Source of the DNA: Natrinema altunense
Lineage (GTDB): Archaea > Halobacteriota > Halobacteria > Halobacteriales > Natrialbaceae
Assembly (NCBI RefSeq): GCF_000731985.1
Contig: NZ_JNCS01000012.1
Span: 36,766-100,765, forward strand
DNA: 64,000 bases
Reading direction: 5' to 3'
The stretch's first letter is position 1. Every line of letters begins with the position of its first letter. The notes beneath the pieces are model-generated. The model saw nothing but the letters and a program-made list of their open reading frames with translations, searched no databases and had not been told where the DNA came from. Positions 60,543 through 64,000 of the stretch are shown here, in pieces. The position numbers and the translations under genes were made by a program.

Positions 60543-62315
60543 ATGTTCGACAAAGTTCTCGTCGCGAACCGCGGCGAAATCGCGGTGCGCGTCATGGCAG
60601 CGTGCGAGGAACTGGGCTGTGAGACGGTCGCCGTCTACAGCGATGCCGACCGCAACGGCGGCCACGTCGACTACGCCGACGTGGCGTACAACGTCGGTCC
60701 GGCACCGGCCAGCGAGTCGTACCTCGATCAGGAGACGATCATCGATGTCGCCGAACGGGCCGGCGCGGACGCGATCCACCCCGGCTACGGGTTCCTCGCC
60801 GAAAACGCCGACTTCGCCCGCCGCGTCGAGGAGACGCCGGATATCACGTGGGTCGGCCCACCCAGCGACGCCATGGAGACCCTCGGTGAGAAGACGAAGG
60901 CCCGAACCGTCATGCAGGACGCCGGCGTCCCGGTCGTCCCCGGGACGACCGAACCGGTCGACGACGCCGACGAGGTGCGAGCGCTCGGCGAGGAGTTCGG
61001 CTACCCCATCGCTATCAAGGCCGAAGGCGGCGGCGGCGGCCGCGGCATGAAGATCGTCCGCAGCGAGGCCGAAGTCGACGACGCCCTCGAGAGCGCCCGC
61101 CGCGAGGGCGAGGCCTACTTCGGTAACGACTCGGTCTACGTCGAGAAGTACCTCGAGGCACCCAAACACATCGAGGTCCAGGTGCTCGCGGACCGGCACG
61201 GTAACGTCCGCCACCTCGGCGAACGCGACTGTTCGCTGCAGCGTCGCCACCAGAAAGTCATCGAGGAGGCCCCGAGCCCGGCGCTCGACGCCGATCTGCG
61301 CGACGAAATCGGCGAGGCCGCCCGGCAGGGCGTCCGCGAAGCCGGGTACACGAACGCGGGGACCGTCGAATTCCTCGTCGAGGACGGCGAGTTCTACTTC
61401 ATGGAGGTGAACACTCGCATCCAGGTCGAACACACCGTCAGCGAGGAGGTGACCGGCATCGACATCGTCCGCTGGCAGTTGCGAGTCGCCGCCGGCGAGG
61501 CACTCGCCTTCGCCCAGGACGACGTGGGGATCGACGGTCACGCGATCGAGTATCGGATCAACGCCGAGAACCCGGCCGCGGATTTCACGCCCACTCCTGG
61601 GCAACTGACGACCTATCGGCCGCCGACGAGCATCGGGATCCGCCTCGATCACGCGGTCGCGCAAGGCGACGAGATCGGCGGCGACTACGACTCGATGATC
61701 GGGAAGTTGATCGTCAGGGGCGACGACCGCGACCACTGTCTCGAGCGCTCGAAACGCGCGCTCGAGCACTTCGACGTCGACGGCGTCCACACGACGATCC
61801 CGTTCCACCGGCTGATGCTCGACGACGGGACCTTCGTCGCGGGCGATCACACGACGAAGTACCTCGATCACGAACTCGAAGCCGACGCGCTCGAGGCGGC
61901 CGTCGACCGCTGGGGGCCCGCAGAGACCGCCGACGGCGACGGCACGGGATCGACGAGCAGCGAGGTCACCGTCGAGGTCGACGGCAAGCGATTCGACGTC
62001 GTCATCGAGGACGCGCTCCCGCGAACGACGGCCGGGAGTGCCGATACCGGCGGCGGGACCAGTGGCGGAACCGCAACCACGGATACTGCCGAGGTTGCGA
62101 CCGCCGACGCCATCACCGCGGAGATGCAGGGAACGATCCTCTCCGTCGCCGTCGACGAGGGTGACGAGGTCGCTGCCGGCGACGTCGTCTGCGTGCTCGA
62201 GGCGATGAAAATGGAGAACGACGTCGTCGCCGCCACCGGCGGGACGGTCGAGACGGTCCCGATCACGGCGGGCGATTCCGTCGACATGGGCGACACGCTC
62301 GTTACACTGGAATAA
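60543..62315 (+). CDS. Acyl-CoA carboxylase: biotin carboxylase fused to biotin carrier
   Basis: 590 residues from ATG 60543. Biotin carboxylase domain 1-445 ([23 protein letters not shown]-grasp loop [54 protein letters not shown]). A Gly/Ser/Thr/Asp linker precedes the biotinyl domain with EAMKMEN, biotin lysine Lys556. It carboxylates biotin with ATP and bicarbonate for the carboxyltransferase encoded next. Substrate: propionyl-, acetyl- or methylcrotonyl-CoA cannot be told apart. Confidence 0.93.
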   Translation: MFDKVLVANRGEIAVRVMAACEELGCETVAVYSDADRNGGHVDYADVAYNVGPAPASESYLDQETIIDVAERAGADAIHPGYGFLAENADFARRVEETPDITWVGPPSDAMETLGEKTKARTVMQDAGVPVVPGTTEPVDDADEVRALGEEFGYPIAIKAEGGGGGRGMKIVRSEAEVDDALESARREGEAYFGNDSVYVEKYLEAPKHIEVQVLADRHGNVRHLGERDCSLQRRHQKVIEEAPSPALDADLRDEIGEAARQGVREAGYTNAGTVEFLVEDGEFYFMEVNTRIQVEHTVSEEVTGIDIVRWQLRVAAGEALAFAQDDVGIDGHAIEYRINAENPAADFTPTPGQLTTYRPPTSIGIRLDHAVAQGDEIGGDYDSMIGKLIVRGDDRDHCLERSKRALEHFDVDGVHTTIPFHRLMLDDGTFVAGDHTTKYLDHELEADALEAAVDRWGPAETADGDGTGSTSSEVTVEVDGKRFDVVIEDALPRTTAGSADTGGGTSGGTATTDTAEVATADAITAEMQGTILSVAVDEGDEVAAGDVVCVLEAMKMENDVVAATGGTVETVPITAGDSVDMGDTLVTLE

Positions 62316-62320
62316 CACCG

Positions 62321-64000
62321 ATGCGAATTCGAGTTTCCACGGACACGACCGACGCGGAGGCACAGGCGATCGCCGAGGCGATGGCCTCGCAGTACCGAGA
62401 CGACGTTACCGTCGTCACCGACGGCGGCGAGGAGATCGGCAGCGCGTCCTACGACGGCGGCACCGACGCGACGACCGAGTCCGAACCGGACTCGGAACTC
62501 GGCCCGACGGCCCGCGAGGAGACGCTGCTGGACGAGATCGACGACATCCTCGCGGGCGGTCCGGAGAAGTACAAAGACCAACTGCCCGACCAGGGGAAGC
62601 TGTTCGTCCGCGACCGGATCGATCTCTGGTTCGGCGACGATTTCCTCTTCGAGGACGGCAAGTTCGCGGCGTTCGACGACTGGCATCCGGACGGTGCGAA
62701 CACTGCCGAGGACGACGACGACCGGCTGCCGGCCGACGGTTTGATTACGGGCGCTGCCGAGTTCGAGGGGCGAGACGTTCACTTCATGGCCAACGATTAC
62801 ACGGTCAAGCGCGGCAGCATGGCCGCGAAGGGCGTCGAAAAGTTCCTGCGAATGCAACAGCGCGCCCTGAAGACGGGCAAGCCGGTGTTATATCTGATGG
62901 ACTCCTCGGGCGGGCGGATCGACCAGCAGACCGGCTTCTTCGCCAACCGCGAGGGCATCGGGAAGTACTACTACAACCACTCGATGCTCTCCGGTCGAGT
63001 GCCCCAGATCTGCGTGCTTTACGGTCCCTGTATCGCCGGCGCAGCCTACACCCCCGTCTTCGCGGACTTCACCGTCATGGTCCGGGACGTGAGCGCGATG
63101 GCCATCGCCAGCCCGCGGATGGTCGAAATGGTCACCGGCGAACGGATCGATCTCCAGGAACTGGGCGGTCCGGACGTCCACGCACAGCACTCCGGGAGTG
63201 CGGACCTCATCGCCGAGGACGAGGAACACGCCCGCGAACTGGTCGCCCAACTCATCGGCTATCTCCCGAACAACAGCGACGAGACTCCGCCCCGGTCGGA
63301 CGGGCAGGCACCTGCCGCCTCACCCGACGGCATCGACGCCGTCGTTCCCCAGGAGCCCAACAAGGGCTACGACATGTTCGACGTCATCGACCGGATCGTC
63401 GACGCGGGGTCGACGCTCGAGTTGCGGTCCGAGTACGGGCCGGAGATCATCACCGCCTTCGCCCGGATCGACGGCCGTCCGATCGGGATCGTCGCCAACC
63501 AGCCGGCCCACCGGGCGGGCGCGATCTTCCCCGACGCCGCCGAGAAGGCCGCGGAATTCATCTGGACCTGTGACGCATACGATATCCCGCTGCTGTACCT
63601 CTGTGATACGCCCGGCTTCATGGCCGGATCGCAGGTCGAGAAAGACGGGATCTTGGAACAGGGCAAGAAGATGATCTACGCGACCTCGTCGGCGACGGTG
63701 CCCAAACAGTCGGTGGTCGTCCGCAAGGCCTACGGCGCGGGCATCTACGCGATGTCCGGCCCCGCCTACGACCCCGAGAGCGTCATCGGGCTTCCGTCGG
63801 GCGAAATCGCCATCATGGGTCCCGAAGCGGCGATCAACGCGGTCTACGCCCGCAAACTCGCCGAGATCGACGACGAGGAGGAGCGCAAGCGGATGGAGCA
63901 GGAACTCCGTGAGGAGTACCGCGAGGACATCGACGTCCACCGGATGGCCAGCGAGGTCGTCATCGACGAGATCGTCCCGCCGAGCGACTTGCGGGAGGAA
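62321..64000 (+). CDS. Acyl-CoA carboxylase carboxyltransferase subunit (partial, runs off the window)
   Basis: 560 codons from ATG 62321 to the right edge without a stop. An acidic N-terminal extension is followed by the carboxyltransferase domains: LYLMDSSGGRIDQQTGFFAN and CVLYGPCIAGAAYTPVFADF in the N half, IGIVANQPAHRAGAIFPDAA, YLCDTPGFMAGSQVEKDGIL and MGPEAAINAVYARKLAEIDD in the C half. It transfers carboxyl from biotin to acyl-CoA. The N-terminal extension of about 70 acidic residues is longer than in typical PccB. Six bases after the biotin subunit gene. Confidence 0.92.
   Translation, partial: MRIRVSTDTTDAEAQAIAEAMASQYRDDVTVVTDGGEEIGSASYDGGTDATTESEPDSELGPTAREETLLDEIDDILAGGPEKYKDQLPDQGKLFVRDRIDLWFGDDFLFEDGKFAAFDDWHPDGANTAEDDDDRLPADGLITGAAEFEGRDVHFMANDYTVKRGSMAAKGVEKFLRMQQRALKTGKPVLYLMDSSGGRIDQQTGFFANREGIGKYYYNHSMLSGRVPQICVLYGPCIAGAAYTPVFADFTVMVRDVSAMAIASPRMVEMVTGERIDLQELGGPDVHAQHSGSADLIAEDEEHARELVAQLIGYLPNNSDETPPRSDGQAPAASPDGIDAVVPQEPNKGYDMFDVIDRIVDAGSTLELRSEYGPEIITAFARIDGRPIGIVANQPAHRAGAIFPDAAEKAAEFIWTCDAYDIPLLYLCDTPGFMAGSQVEKDGILEQGKKMIYATSSATVPKQSVVVRKAYGAGIYAMSGPAYDPESVIGLPSGEIAIMGPEAAINAVYARKLAEIDDEEERKRMEQELREEYREDIDVHRMASEVVIDEIVPPSDLREE

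Noticed and set aside
57418..62363. Minus-strand open frames of about 580 and 610 codons
   Set aside because: Antisense shadows of the ligase and carboxylase genes, caused by high GC at third positions; the plus-strand proteins carry clear motifs.
1..64000. tRNA or rRNA genes
   Set aside because: I looked for T-loop and acceptor patterns, including beside the integrase, and found no cloverleaf; none is called.
1..64000. CRISPR arrays or cas genes
   Set aside because: No regularly spaced identical repeats and no Cas motifs; TnpB is the only RNA-guided nuclease relative.

Overview
The window reads as a haloarchaeal (class Halobacteria) chromosome or large replicon. The evidence is strongly acidic proteins, GC-rich codon use, TATA-like boxes about 26-28 bases before start codons (leaderless transcripts), Tat lipoproteins, TFB, TrmB, Bat-type and phiH1-repressor-like regulators, and TnpB and ISH3-type elements. 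The species cannot be told from the sequence; a metabolically versatile member of the Natrialbaceae type is plausible but is inference.

The window has two halves. Positions 1 to about 34.8 kb are accessory DNA. In order this holds: lipoproteins and an MFS transporter; a HAD-Nudix fusion; two PQQ-type beta-propeller lipoproteins, one frameshifted; a 1412-residue protein with two P-loops and a long helical-repeat tail; an IS1341-type TnpB element; a run of small single-gene proteins of immunity-protein flavour mixed with HEAT-repeat proteins; a plasmid/virus-type module; a nucleotidyltransferase-PIN cassette; several gene relics (HalOD1, OB-fold, TFB, FilR1-like); Fic/Doc and VapBC toxin-antitoxin genes; a low-GC TrmB/SMR/flavoprotein island between two ISH3-type transposase remnants; and a tyrosine recombinase. 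At least seven reading frames in this half are broken by frameshift, stop or truncation.

From about 34.9 kb to the end the genes are intact, GC-rich and catabolic. An alpha/beta hydrolase and a MaoC-type hydratase come first. The phenylacetyl-CoA epoxidase operon paaABCD follows, with the PaaD zinc ribbon on its own small gene, and a divergent Bat-type regulator shares an 84-base promoter region containing a perfect 10-bp inverted repeat. EthD and amidohydrolase-2 family genes and phenylacetate-CoA ligase come next. Then follow a methylmalonyl-CoA mutase large subunit, two acyl-CoA synthetases, 3-hydroxyacyl-CoA dehydrogenase, two acyl-CoA dehydrogenases, a family-I CoA transferase, an enoyl-CoA hydratase and an IclR regulator. 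The last block has a tandem pair of UbiD-family proteins, an acyl-CoA ligase, an acyl-CoA dehydrogenase and a biotin-dependent carboxylase whose carboxyltransferase runs off the window.

Together the second half looks like an aromatic/acyl acid catabolic island: activation to CoA esters, ring epoxidation, beta-oxidation-like steps, and routing of propionyl- or branched acyl-CoA through a biotin carboxylase and methylmalonyl-CoA mutase. The first half looks like a landing zone for mobile, toxin-antitoxin and conflict-type genes that is actively decaying.
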